A stretch of DNA of 13,505 bases from Clostridia bacterium (GCA_030595925.1 JAUVLC010000065.1:1-13505), one strand, 5' to 3'. Positions 6,746 through 13,422 are shown, numbered from the stretch's first letter. The notes: generated from the letters alone by a model not told the origin. Numbers and translations are program-made.

Positions 6746-8629
6746 ATGAACATAAGAAAAACAATAGTTTTTTTAGTTCTTTTTGGAATGCTTTCCAGTA
6801 TGGCTTTTGCTGATTTTAGTAATGTTTCTGTAAGAATGCAGGGAATAAATCCCAATCTTGCGGGGATAATGGTTGATGAATATTCGGATGCTATGGCTAA
6901 TCCTGCGGATTTATTGAATGTAGAAGGTTATCGGGTATTTACAAATTTATCTAATTTATACGGTGGAATGGACGGAAGAAATATCGGTAATGATAGAGCC
7001 TTCAATGGTTCAACTACCGGTGGACAGGGTGCATCACAATTTTTATTGGGAGCGTTTGGGAATCCTTTTCTGGGAAGTTATTTGCCGGATACTCAACTGG
7101 GATTACTTTATAATAACGGTTCTTCTTTATCTGCTTTAACCAATCATGTGTGGAGTGTTGGAGAGGAGTCTTTCGATGATACTTATCGGGTAGATGCGGA
7201 TAATAACGGCAGCTATAATGATGTAGGTGATTGGACCCGGGTTTCCGGCTACAGTGCAAATAGATATATAGAAGAATATGAAAGAAGTTTTAATTTGCTC
7301 GCTGGTTATCAAGTAAATCCTGATTTGAAGGTAGGTATTGATATTGGTACAAGCAACCTTGATTTAGACGGAAATTGTTCTTCCGAAGAGACCATAAAAG
7401 CCAGGGATTATGGATCAATAACGACCATTGCTAGTCCTAGTAACACTGTTGATACATCCGAAGATAGTCTTTCAGCTAAAGAAACTTATACTAATAGTAT
7501 ATTAGAGATTGCTTTTGGCGGCCGTTTTCAGGTTAATCCTGATTTGAATGTAGGAGCACGGGTTAATATTATGCCTGTTTCTTTTGAATACAAAAGAGAA
7601 GGAATGCCTGTCGTTTCTGAAAGTCATCCCGTAGGTTCGGTTGGTGCAGACACAGTATATGAAACAGGGGTGAATCTTGCTGGCTTTGCCTATGGTATCG
7701 GTGGAATAGTATTTAATGGGTTTAATTGGAACGGTAATTTTTTTCCAGGCACTCTTTTTCATGCCAATGAAGTTGGTTCGCAAAAAGAGGATGGAACAGG
7801 TTTAGGTTTAGTTTTGGACAGTTATTATGATATTACCCCTGACGTGACCTTGATGGGAGCGATTAATTATCAGAGTGTACCGCGGGATGTATCAATGGAT
7901 ATTTCTGCGCCTTATAGTTTGATTGAGACCGGTGGCGCTGTTGATGGTGATAGGGATGTGGTAAATAATAATACTATTTTTGATTTTTCCGGAGATGCAA
8001 AAGATAGTACCATTGGATTAACCCTGGGAGGGGAGGCAAAATTAGTGGATAATGTTTTGCTTGGTTTTGGGTTTAATTACAGTAATCGAACTGAAGAAAT
8101 AGATGGAACTGCCGTTATTACAATGACTAGTATTAATTCCTATGACGAAGATAATGATGGAAATCTAATCAATGATCCTGATGATCCTTCCGATACTGAT
8201 TATCTGAATACCTACACTGATGTAGATACAGGTAGTCATAGTAGTGAAATCAAAACCAACACCGTTCAGTTTCCTATTGGATTGGAGATGAGACCCTGGG
8301 AAAAATTCGCGGTAAGATTAGGCGTAACCCATCAGATTCAAACTGTAAAGGAAACTATTACTGATTGTATGACCGGTGATGGGCGTTGGAAAAATGTTCA
8401 TCAAACGAATGGGGTTGATACTACTACCGAGGAAGATTTATCTTGGGGTAAAACTACTTCCGATAAAACAGTAGAAACAGAGGAAGATACTACCCGAACT
8501 ACTCAATACTACTATGGTGTTGGATACGATTGGTCGGAGAATATCTCATTTGATATTCTGGGTGTAGCTAGTGGAGGGAGTATTCTAGATTTAAATAACT
8601 GGAGAATTGGTTGTACGATGAAGTTTTAA
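6746..8629 (+). CDS. Predicted outer-membrane beta-barrel protein (family not firmly identified)
   Basis: It encodes 627 residues. An N-terminal signal peptide (basic NIRK, hydrophobic 7-20, AFA with predicted cleavage 22/23) is followed by a long stretch of alternating amphipathic strands with Gly/Asn/Asp-rich turns. It ends in Phe (RIGCTMKF), the usual C-terminal signal for BAM-assisted insertion. Near the N-terminus, NPNLAGIMVDEYSDAMANPADLL resembles the ...NPAgL segment of FadL/OmpP1- and PorV-like barrels, suggesting a transporter or porin; the link is weak. Two Asp-rich loops, DADNNGSYND (150-159) and DEDNDGNLINDPDD (about 466-479), look like calcium-binding loops and would lie outside the barrel. 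Start ATG at 6746 has AAGGAG 7 nt upstream. It has its own promoter and terminator, so it is monocistronic. The function is unknown beyond its location. Confidence 0.75.
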   Translation: MNIRKTIVFLVLFGMLSSMAFADFSNVSVRMQGINPNLAGIMVDEYSDAMANPADLLNVEGYRVFTNLSNLYGGMDGRNIGNDRAFNGSTTGGQGASQFLLGAFGNPFLGSYLPDTQLGLLYNNGSSLSALTNHVWSVGEESFDDTYRVDADNNGSYNDVGDWTRVSGYSANRYIEEYERSFNLLAGYQVNPDLKVGIDIGTSNLDLDGNCSSEETIKARDYGSITTIASPSNTVDTSEDSLSAKETYTNSILEIAFGGRFQVNPDLNVGARVNIMPVSFEYKREGMPVVSESHPVGSVGADTVYETGVNLAGFAYGIGGIVFNGFNWNGNFFPGTLFHANEVGSQKEDGTGLGLVLDSYYDITPDVTLMGAINYQSVPRDVSMDISAPYSLIETGGAVDGDRDVVNNNTIFDFSGDAKDSTIGLTLGGEAKLVDNVLLGFGFNYSNRTEEIDGTAVITMTSINSYDEDNDGNLINDPDDPSDTDYLNTYTDVDTGSHSSEIKTNTVQFPIGLEMRPWEKFAVRLGVTHQIQTVKETITDCMTGDGRWKNVHQTNGVDTTTEEDLSWGKTTSDKTVETEEDTTRTTQYYYGVGYDWSENISFDILGVASGGSILDLNNWRIGCTMKF

Positions 8630-8664
8630 TTGGTTCTCTAAAGTTTTTGAGTAATGCCTTAAAG

Positions 8665-8698
8665 AAGAACCCTCATCCTTTAAAGGATGAGGGTTCTT
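8665..8698 (+). terminator. Rho-independent terminator after the 6746 gene
   Basis: A perfect 34-nt palindrome (GAACCCTCATCC...GGATGAGGGTTC, centre 8681/8682) is followed by a T-rich run (8697-8706). It lies 35 nt after the stop codon. Being symmetric, it could also terminate minus-strand transcripts. Confidence 0.92.
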
Positions 8699-8708
8699 TC
8701 TTTTCTCC

Positions 8709-8738
8709 TTGACAATGCTGTTTAAATTGTGGTATAAA
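8709..8738 (+). promoter_or_regulatory. Sigma70-type promoter for the 9027 gene
   Basis: TTGACA (8709-8714), an 18-bp spacer, TATAAA (8733-8738). It starts about 10 nt after the preceding terminator. The predicted leader is about 280 nt and includes the REP pair at 8878-8945 and the hairpin at 8975-9002. A TAATGTCAAA decamer lies just downstream (8764-8773) and recurs in that hairpin. Confidence 0.65.
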
Positions 8739-8877
8739 TTTGCAGGTAGATAAGTTGTATTGATAATGTCAAAGAATGAATGAAAAAAGATGAAAAAGTA
8801 AGATTACATTAAAGTATATTAAAACACTGTTGTTGTCATTCCTGTGGACAGAGTGTGTGATAACTCAGATTTTTATG

Positions 8878-8945
8878 TGGTAGCCGCAGACTTTAGTCTG
8901 CGTTATCAACGGAGAACTTCCGCAGGCTAAAGCCTGCGACTACCA
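8878..8945. repeat. Intact REP pair (BIME-like), two back-to-back GTAG palindromes
   Basis: Terminal inverted repeats TGGTAG (8878-8883) and CTACCA (8940-8945) flank two palindromes in opposite orientation, CGCAGACTTTAGTCTGCG and CGCAGGCTAAAGCCTGCG, separated by an 18-nt linker (about TTATCAACGGAGAACTTC). GTAG next to a GC-rich imperfect palindrome is the layout of REP elements mobilised by TnpA-REP (RAYT) transposases. No such transposase is in this window. It sits in the predicted leader of the 9027 gene. Confidence 0.85.
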
Positions 8946-8974
8946 AAAACGGGATTATGGCAAAGATGGTTCGC

Positions 8975-9002
8975 AGTAATGTCAAATACTTTTGACATTA
9001 CT
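8975..9002. promoter_or_regulatory. Perfect 12-bp inverted repeat upstream of the 9027 gene
   Basis: AGTAATGTCAAA (8975-8986) and TTTGACATTACT (8991-9002) are separated by four bases. It ends 10 nt before the AGGAG ribosome site. It could be a dimeric repressor operator or an mRNA hairpin. TAATGTCAAA also occurs alone at 8764-8773, just after the promoter, which favours a protein-binding half-site. There is no T-run of terminator type. Confidence 0.6.
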
Positions 9003-9026
9003 GTTATATTATAGGAGAACAAATAG

Positions 9027-10283
9027 ATGAAAGAAAAAAAATGTTTACTGATAGGCAGTTTATTTTTAATTTTATTTTTAGGGATAGGATACAATTATAG
9101 TTTAGCCAAGGTGGAATTAGGCGGAGAAATCAGGATGCGTTTTGAAGGAATAAACAACAGTGATTATGATGATGAAATTGCTGATAATTGTGCTTTTTCT
9201 ACCCAGAGGACCAGGGTTTATTTTCGGGGAGATTTGGCTAAGAATGTTTTATTTGATTTAGGGGCGCAGAGCAACGAATATTGGGGAGAAAAGGATGGGT
9301 TAAATCCGTGGGAACTTTATCTGGAAAATGCATATTTGAAATTTATTCAGGTAGAAAAAAAACCAATAGATGTTTTTGTCGGAAGGCAGCCTATTTGTTA
9401 TGGTGATGGGTTAGTACTTGATGATAGTAATCAGGGCTTTGATGCCTTACGTGCTGTTTGGAGATTACCGGCTAATTTAGAATGGGAAGCATTAACTGTT
9501 AAAGGACGGGAAACGGGGAGTTTAATTGATAAAGAAAGCGGAGATGCGGGTGGAGAATTAGAATCCAAAAAATATGTAGACGAAGATAAAGATGCGGATG
9601 TTTACGGTACGGTATTTAGGTGGTTACCCATCAGGAAAAAAATAGAATGTTATTTTATTTATGAAGTAGATAAGTCTACTGACAGTGTTGTTTTAAGAGA
9701 TAAATGTTTTTATGGGATTCGTTTAGAAGAAAAGATGAAAGAAGGAATTGATTACAAAATAGAGATTGCGATGAAAAAGGCAGGTAAAAAAAATACATTC
9801 AATTATGATGGTTATGCCTTGCAAGCAGGGATAGTGGGGTATGCTCATACTTCTGTTTTAGGAGCGGTAAGTGCAAGAGTAGAATATTTTCAAGCTACAG
9901 GTTCTGTGGATGAACAGGATAAGAAAAATTTTAATCCTGCTTATGCCAGGACATCCAATAATTATGGGGAATGTTACTACGGTGAGTATTACAGTGAAGT
10001 TTCTCCCGAAATGGCTAATAAAAAAATCACAAATTTTGGTATAGGTGTTTCCCCTCTAAAAAAAACAAATATAAATATAAATTATTATATATTTGATTCC
10101 TGGACTAAAACGATAAACGGAGTAAGGGATTTAGGGGAAGAAATTGATGTTGTTTTGTTTTATAGATATTCACCACAGGTAAAACTACGTTTTGTATATG
10201 CACTTTTTTTGCCGGGAGAAGCTTCTATAAACGAAGGAACATCTGCGAATAAGATTTTAGGCGAAATATTGGTGCGGTTTTAA
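9027..10283 (+). CDS. Outer-membrane porin-like protein, alginate-export (AlgE-like) family
   Basis: It encodes 418 residues. The signal peptide (MKEKK, hydrophobic 7-20, SLA with likely cleavage 27/28) leads straight into beta-barrel sequence. The order LGGEIRMRFEG (31-41), then TQRTRVYFRGDL (59-70), LENAYLKF (99-106), VGRQPICYGDGLVLDD (118-133) and FDALRAVWRLP (138-148) matches the N-terminal half of the alginate-export family: an RxR strand, a GRQ...YGD turn and FDalr. It ends LGEILVRF with a C-terminal Phe, as expected of an outer-membrane barrel. Family members export or take up anionic polysaccharides or small solutes, so no substrate is inferred. Start ATG at 9027 follows AGGAG at 9013-9017 with a 9-nt spacer. 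It is monocistronic between its own promoter and terminator. No alginate biosynthesis gene is nearby. Confidence 0.78.
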   Translation: MKEKKCLLIGSLFLILFLGIGYNYSLAKVELGGEIRMRFEGINNSDYDDEIADNCAFSTQRTRVYFRGDLAKNVLFDLGAQSNEYWGEKDGLNPWELYLENAYLKFIQVEKKPIDVFVGRQPICYGDGLVLDDSNQGFDALRAVWRLPANLEWEALTVKGRETGSLIDKESGDAGGELESKKYVDEDKDADVYGTVFRWLPIRKKIECYFIYEVDKSTDSVVLRDKCFYGIRLEEKMKEGIDYKIEIAMKKAGKKNTFNYDGYALQAGIVGYAHTSVLGAVSARVEYFQATGSVDEQDKKNFNPAYARTSNNYGECYYGEYYSEVSPEMANKKITNFGIGVSPLKKTNININYYIFDSWTKTINGVRDLGEEIDVVLFYRYSPQVKLRFVYALFLPGEASINEGTSANKILGEILVRF

Positions 10284-10320
10284 AAAATAAAAAGATGAAA
10301 AATTATTAAGGATAAAAGGC

Positions 10321-10352
10321 AAAAAGCTCCTTAAGAAAAAGGAGTTTTTTTT
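10321..10352 (+). terminator. Rho-independent terminator after the 9027 gene
   Basis: CTCCTT (10327-10332) pairs with AAGGAG (10339-10344), closed by a six-base loop and extended by A-run/T-run pairing with one bulged G. Eight T follow (10345-10352). It starts 37 nt after the stop codon. Confidence 0.88.
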
Positions 10353-10355
10353 GAT

Positions 10356-10384
10356 TTGACAAATTATTTTAATTTTGCTAATAT
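10356..10384 (+). promoter_or_regulatory. Sigma70-type promoter, possibly of the folK-panB-panC operon
   Basis: TTGACA (10356-10361), a 17-bp spacer, TAATAT (10379-10384, 4 of 6). It begins right after the terminator T-run. The next gene, folK, starts about 670 nt later, and nothing protein-coding lies between. It may therefore give the operon a very long repeat-filled leader, or drive a small RNA. Confidence 0.5.
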
Positions 10385-10597
10385 CTGTATTCATACTTGG
10401 TTGGGTCTTATGAATTATTAAAAGTGGATAAGTAATTATTTATTACCGATTTTTCTGATTGCTGTCATCTGTGAACTGTCCGTTGTTTTTGTTTTTTAAC
10501 TTTGTGCCTGTTGTTGTCTTTAGTATTTATCTTTGTCTTTGTCTTTGTCTTTGTTTTTTAATTTTTTTAACTTATAACTAATAACTGTAGTTTCTGT

Positions 10598-10633
10598 CTA
10601 TGGACTATCGACTGTGGACTATGGACTGTCTTT
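10598..10633 (+). repeat. Heptad-repeat block, consensus 36-mer
   Basis: Heptamers CTATGGA, CTATCGA, CTGTGGA, CTATGGA, CTGTCTT plus T; identical to 1867-1902 and 10985-11020. Confidence 0.95.
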
Positions 10634-10689
10634 TGTCTTTGTTTTGAATTTTGAAGTTGGGGGTTAGAACAGGGAAAATAAAGCCAAAA

Positions 10690-10835
10690 CATGTTTTTCT
10701 CTAGACGCATAATTTTACCCTGCGGGCACGCAAAAACAAGCTAAAAATGAAAAACTCGCTTTGCTCAGACAGTTCCATTTTTTTAACGCTTGTTTTCGCT
10801 AAAATTTGCTAAGTCGTTCAAAACATATTTTACCT
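10690..10835. repeat. Long imperfect inverted repeat (palindromic element, ~146 bp)
   Basis: The left arm (about 10690-10750), with AAAACATGTTTT and then GCAAAAACAAGCTAAAAATG, corresponds in inverse order to the right arm (about 10775-10835), with CCATTTTTTTAACGCTTG, TTTTCGC and then AAAACATATTTTA. The left arm is about 8 bases longer in its middle. The central 24 bases contain CTCGCTTTGCTCAGACAG. It has no ORF and no obvious target duplication; likely a MITE or a fold-back repeat. Confidence 0.6.
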
Positions 10836-10866
10836 TCATTTTTTTTTGCTGGAGCGAAGCGAAAGT

Positions 10867-10885
10867 CCGCCAATCTGTAAGGCGG
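10867..10885 (+). repeat. Hairpin, 9-nt-loop family
   Basis: CCGCC (10867-10871), loop AATCTGTAA, GGCGG (10881-10885). It is preceded by GAGCGAAGCGAAAGT, the same phrase that accompanies the minus-strand copy at 1403-1420. Confidence 0.8.
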
Positions 10886-10918
10886 GAATTTAGAGTTTTG
10901 GATTTTGAATTTGCCTGT

Positions 10919-10937
10919 CCTCCAGTCTGTAAGGAGG
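10919..10937 (+). repeat. Hairpin, 9-nt-loop family, covarying stem
   Basis: CCTCC (10919-10923), loop AGTCTGTAA, GGAGG (10933-10937). Compared with 10867-10885 the central stem pair is T-A instead of G-C; both sides changed, so pairing is kept. Confidence 0.8.
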
Positions 10938-10984
10938 GTTTAGTATTTCGGATTTCGGATTTAGTATTTGTTTTTTGTTCTTGT

Positions 10985-11020
10985 CTATGGACTATCGACT
11001 GTGGACTATGGACTGTCTTT
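10985..11020 (+). repeat. Heptad-repeat block, consensus 36-mer
   Basis: Identical to 1867-1902 and 10598-10633. It ends 41 bases before the folK start codon and is followed by the usual TTATCTTTG tail. Confidence 0.95.
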
Positions 11021-11061
11021 TATCTTTGTTTTTAATTTATTTACTTTTTGTGAGGATTTCT

Positions 11062-11574
11062 ATGAAGGTTGCTTATCTTGCTTTGGGTTCGAATTTGGGT
11101 AATAGATTGGAAAATATTAAAAGAGCGGTAGAGTTACTTAAAACCGGAAAAATAAAAATTGTAAAGGAATCTTCAATTTATGAAACTGAACCTTTAGAAT
11201 ATAAAAGGAATTTAAAAGACAAAGTAAAAAAAATATTGACGAAGAAATGGTTTTTGAATAGTGTGGTAAAAATAAAAACAGTTTTGTCTGCGAGGGATTT
11301 ATTAAGTACCTGTCAAAAAATAGAAAAAGAATTAGGCCGAAAAAAAACATTAAAATGGGGGCCAAGAATAATTGATATAGATATAGTGTTTTACGGAAAC
11401 GATATTATAAAAGAAAAAAAAATAGTTATTCCTCATTCCCAGGTAGATAAGAGAGGATTTGTTTTATTTCCTTTAGAGGAAGTTAGTTCCGGGTTTGTTC
11501 ATCCGGTGTTAAAGAAGAGAATAAGTACTTTACTGGAAAGGTTGGAAGATAATCTTAAAATATATAGAATATAA
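11062..11574 (+). CDS. folK: 2-amino-4-hydroxy-6-hydroxymethyldihydropteridine pyrophosphokinase (HPPK)
   Basis: HPPK transfers pyrophosphate from ATP to 6-hydroxymethyl-7,8-dihydropterin, the step before dihydropteroate synthase in folate synthesis. The protein has 170 residues. Seen: ALGSNLGNRLENIKRAV (7-23), SSIYETEPL (37-45), FLNSVV (64-69), and the signature KWGPRIIDIDIVFYG (98-112) with the two Mg-binding aspartates Asp105 and Asp107, then IPHSQVDKRGFVLFPLEEV (123-141). The start is ATG 11062, with GAGGA five bases upstream; the frame is open further left to 10975, but those codons are heptad repeat, so I reject the longer form. A lysine-rich stretch of about 15-18 residues (46-63) replaces the usual short loop before FLN. 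It is the first gene of folK-panB-panC and ends 4 nt before panB. Confidence 0.94.
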   Translation: MKVAYLALGSNLGNRLENIKRAVELLKTGKIKIVKESSIYETEPLEYKRNLKDKVKKILTKKWFLNSVVKIKTVLSARDLLSTCQKIEKELGRKKTLKWGPRIIDIDIVFYGNDIIKEKKIVIPHSQVDKRGFVLFPLEEVSSGFVHPVLKKRISTLLERLEDNLKIYRI

Positions 11575-11578
11575 CGGG

Positions 11579-12385
11579 ATGAAAAAAATGAATAAAATTA
11601 CCGTGGTTAAATTACAGGAAATGAAACACCATAAAGAAAAAATTACTATGCTTACCTGTTACAATTATTGGATGGCTAAAATATTAAACGAGGTAGAAAT
11701 AGAAGTACTTTTGGTGGGAGATTCCCTGGGGATGGTAGTGCTTGGTTATGAAAACACCCTTCCGGTAAAAGTAGAGGATATTTTATATCACACTAAAGCA
11801 GTTAAAAGAGGTAATTTAAGTGCGCTTTTAGTGGCGGATATGCCTTTTATGTCTTATCAGGTGGGAGAAAAAGAAGCTTTGCTCAATTGCAGCCGGATGC
11901 TCAAAGAAGGTGGAGCGGAAGCAGTGAAAATAGAAGGTGGGGCAGGAGTAGCAAAGACGGTTAAATGTCTGGTAGAGGCTAATATTCCGGTGATGGGACA
12001 CATAGGAATTACCCCTCAGGCAGTACATAAAATGGGGGGATATAAGGTGCAGGGAAGGGTAAAGGAAGAGGCGGAAAGGTTGATTGCAGATGCTCAGGTG
12101 TTAGAAGAAGCAGGAATTTTTTCTTTAGTGCTGGAAGGTATACCGGAAAAATTATCCCGTGAAATTACAAAAAAAATCAGTGTTCCCACTATTGGAATTG
12201 GAGCAGGAAAATATTGTGATGGGCAGGTTTTGGTATCAGAGGATCTCTTAGGCCTGACTGGAAAAGTTACTCCGAAGTTTGTTAAACAATATGTCCGTCT
12301 GGATAAAGAAATAAAAAAGGCAGTGGATAGATTTAAGAAAGAGGTAAAAGAAAATAAATTTCCTAGTAGTAGATATAGTTATTGA
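11579..12385 (+). CDS. panB: 3-methyl-2-oxobutanoate hydroxymethyltransferase (ketopantoate hydroxymethyltransferase)
   Basis: PanB adds a hydroxymethyl group from 5,10-methylene-tetrahydrofolate to 3-methyl-2-oxobutanoate to give ketopantoate, the first committed step of pantothenate synthesis. It is folate-dependent, which makes folK a fitting neighbour. 268 residues, normal length. Seen: LTCYNYWMAKIL (25-36); VGDSLGMVVLGY (46-57) with metal-ligand Asp48; VADMPFMSY (85-93) with Asp87; AVKIEGG (115-121) with Lys117; MGHIGITPQ (139-147); LVLEGIP (183-189) with the catalytic-base glutamate Glu186; and GIGAG (206-210). The first ATG (11579) has only CGGG immediately before it; the ATG at 11588 (Met4) would have a better-spaced GGGA, so the true start may be three codons later. 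Confidence 0.96.
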   Translation: MKKMNKITVVKLQEMKHHKEKITMLTCYNYWMAKILNEVEIEVLLVGDSLGMVVLGYENTLPVKVEDILYHTKAVKRGNLSALLVADMPFMSYQVGEKEALLNCSRMLKEGGAEAVKIEGGAGVAKTVKCLVEANIPVMGHIGITPQAVHKMGGYKVQGRVKEEAERLIADAQVLEEAGIFSLVLEGIPEKLSREITKKISVPTIGIGAGKYCDGQVLVSEDLLGLTGKVTPKFVKQYVRLDKEIKKAVDRFKKEVKENKFPSSRYSY

Positions 12386-12418
12386 AAGAAATAATGAGTA
12401 GAATTTTCCGGCAAACAA

Positions 12419-13273
12419 ATGAAAATAATAAAAACTGTTTCTCAAATGCGAAAGTTGAGCTTGAAGTGGATAAGGCAAGGAAAATCTGTTGGATTGATTT
12501 CTACGATGGGAGCGTTGCATAAGGGACATCGTTCTTTGATTAAGCAATCACGCGAAGAAAATGATATTTCTGTCCTTAGCATTTTTGTTAATCCTGTTCA
12601 GTTCGGGCAGGGAGAAGATTATAAAAAATATCCCAGATGTTTACAAAAGGATAAGCGGTTAGCGGAAAAGGAAGGGGTAGAAATAATTTTTGCTCCTTCG
12701 GTAGAGGAAATGTATCCTCAAGGATATTTAACTTTTGTAAATGTAGAAAATTTATCCTCTGTTCTTTGTGGAAATTCTCGAGCAGGACATTTTAAAGGTG
12801 TTTGTACTGTCGTCAATAAACTTTTTAATATTATTAAGCCAACCCGGGCGTATTTTGGGCAGAAGGATTATCAACAACTTAAGATAATAGAAAGAATGAC
12901 AAAAGATTTGAATTTGAATGTAGCAGTAATAATGATGCCTATTGTACGGGAGGAAAACGGTTTGGCGATCAGTTCAAGGAATAGTTATCTTTCCGGAGAA
13001 GAAAGAAGGCAGGCTCCTGTTTTGTTTAATGCATTAAAAAAAGCGGAAGAAATGATTAGAGTAAAAAAAGAAACTGATTCAGCATATATAATTAATCAAA
13101 TGGAGCATAAGGTTCGGAGTCAGTCTAAAGCAAAAATTGATTATATAAAAATTTGTGAACCGGAAAGTCTTAAAGAGATAGAAAAAATAAGTGGTGAGGT
13201 TTTAGTATTGTTAGCCGTATGGATAGGCAAGACCAGATTGATTGATAATTTTTTAATAAAAGGAGATGAATAA
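12419..13273 (+). CDS. panC: Pantothenate synthetase (pantoate--beta-alanine ligase)
   Basis: PanC condenses pantoate with beta-alanine using ATP, through a pantoyl-adenylate, to give pantothenate. 284 residues, full length. Seen: TMGALHKGHRSLI (29-41) with the HxGH nucleotide-binding signature as HKGH (34-37); SIFVNPVQFGQGEDYKKYPR (54-73); FGQKDYQQL (146-154); and ISSRNSYLS (184-192), the KMSKS-like loop. The start ATG 12419 fits the family's N-terminus (MKIIKTVSQMRK) but has no clear Shine-Dalgarno, so it may depend on readthrough from panB 33 nt upstream. An ATG at 12394 is in another frame. panE/ilvC and panD are not seen in the window; panD often follows panC, but here the operon ends in a repeat and a transposase. 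Confidence 0.96.
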   Translation: MKIIKTVSQMRKLSLKWIRQGKSVGLISTMGALHKGHRSLIKQSREENDISVLSIFVNPVQFGQGEDYKKYPRCLQKDKRLAEKEGVEIIFAPSVEEMYPQGYLTFVNVENLSSVLCGNSRAGHFKGVCTVVNKLFNIIKPTRAYFGQKDYQQLKIIERMTKDLNLNVAVIMMPIVREENGLAISSRNSYLSGEERRQAPVLFNALKKAEEMIRVKKETDSAYIINQMEHKVRSQSKAKIDYIKICEPESLKEIEKISGEVLVLLAVWIGKTRLIDNFLIKGDE

Positions 13274-13305
13274 TAAAAAAAGATTTATGTTATTTAGAGT
13301 TATGC

Positions 13306-13371
13306 AAAATAACACATTCTGTCATTCCGCACTTGATGCGGAATCTATAATCTTCTTAAATATCAATAGAT
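13306..13371 (+). repeat. Dispersed palindromic repeat (ATTCCGCA...TGCGGAAT type)
   Basis: An 8-bp-arm hairpin with a 5-nt loop (13324-13344) is followed by CTATAATCTTCTTAAATATCAA. The flanks on both sides match 6095-6152, where the hairpin is partly deleted. This defines the repeat as roughly 66 bp. Confidence 0.75.
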
Positions 13372-13396
13372 GATATGATAAAGTGTCAAGCTTCCC

Positions 13397-13422
13397 TTGA
13401 AAGATGGTATAATATCTTTCAA
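13397..13422 (+). promoter_or_regulatory. Extended -10 promoter inside an inverted repeat, upstream of the transposase
   Basis: TGGTATAAT (13405-13413) is a perfect extended -10. It is embedded between TTGAAAGAT (13397-13405) and ATCTTTCAA (13414-13422), a perfect 9-bp inverted repeat. A weak -35 (TGTCAA, 13384-13389) lies 18 bp upstream. The repeat could be an operator or an end-related structure of the element. Confidence 0.6.

Larger units (their letters stand above)
10385..11061. repeat. Gene-free spacer of mosaic repeats before folK
   Basis: No gene is supported. It contains phrases shared in the same orientation with 1490-1740 (CTGTCATCTGT, TAACTTTGTGCCTGT, GTCTTT hexamers, AACTTATAACTAATAAC), a heptad block (10598-10633), a long imperfect inverted repeat (about 10690-10835), two 9-nt-loop hairpins (10867-10885, 10919-10937), AT-rich phrases and a second heptad block (10985-11020). 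Open frames here translate only repeats. Confidence 0.8.

Noticed and set aside
8992-9010. TTGACA...TATATT as a promoter close to the 9027 gene
   Set aside because: The boxes are only 7 bp apart; TTGACA is one arm of the 12-bp inverted repeat.
10975-11061. Longer N-terminus for folK
   Set aside because: The extra 29 codons come from a heptad block and lie upstream of the ribosome site and the family's conserved start at 11062.
13268-13375. Short ORF after panC (MNNKKRFMLFRVM...CHSALDAES...)
   Set aside because: Most of it is the dispersed palindromic repeat in translation. There is no family match, and AAGGAG lies too close to the first ATG and too far from the second.
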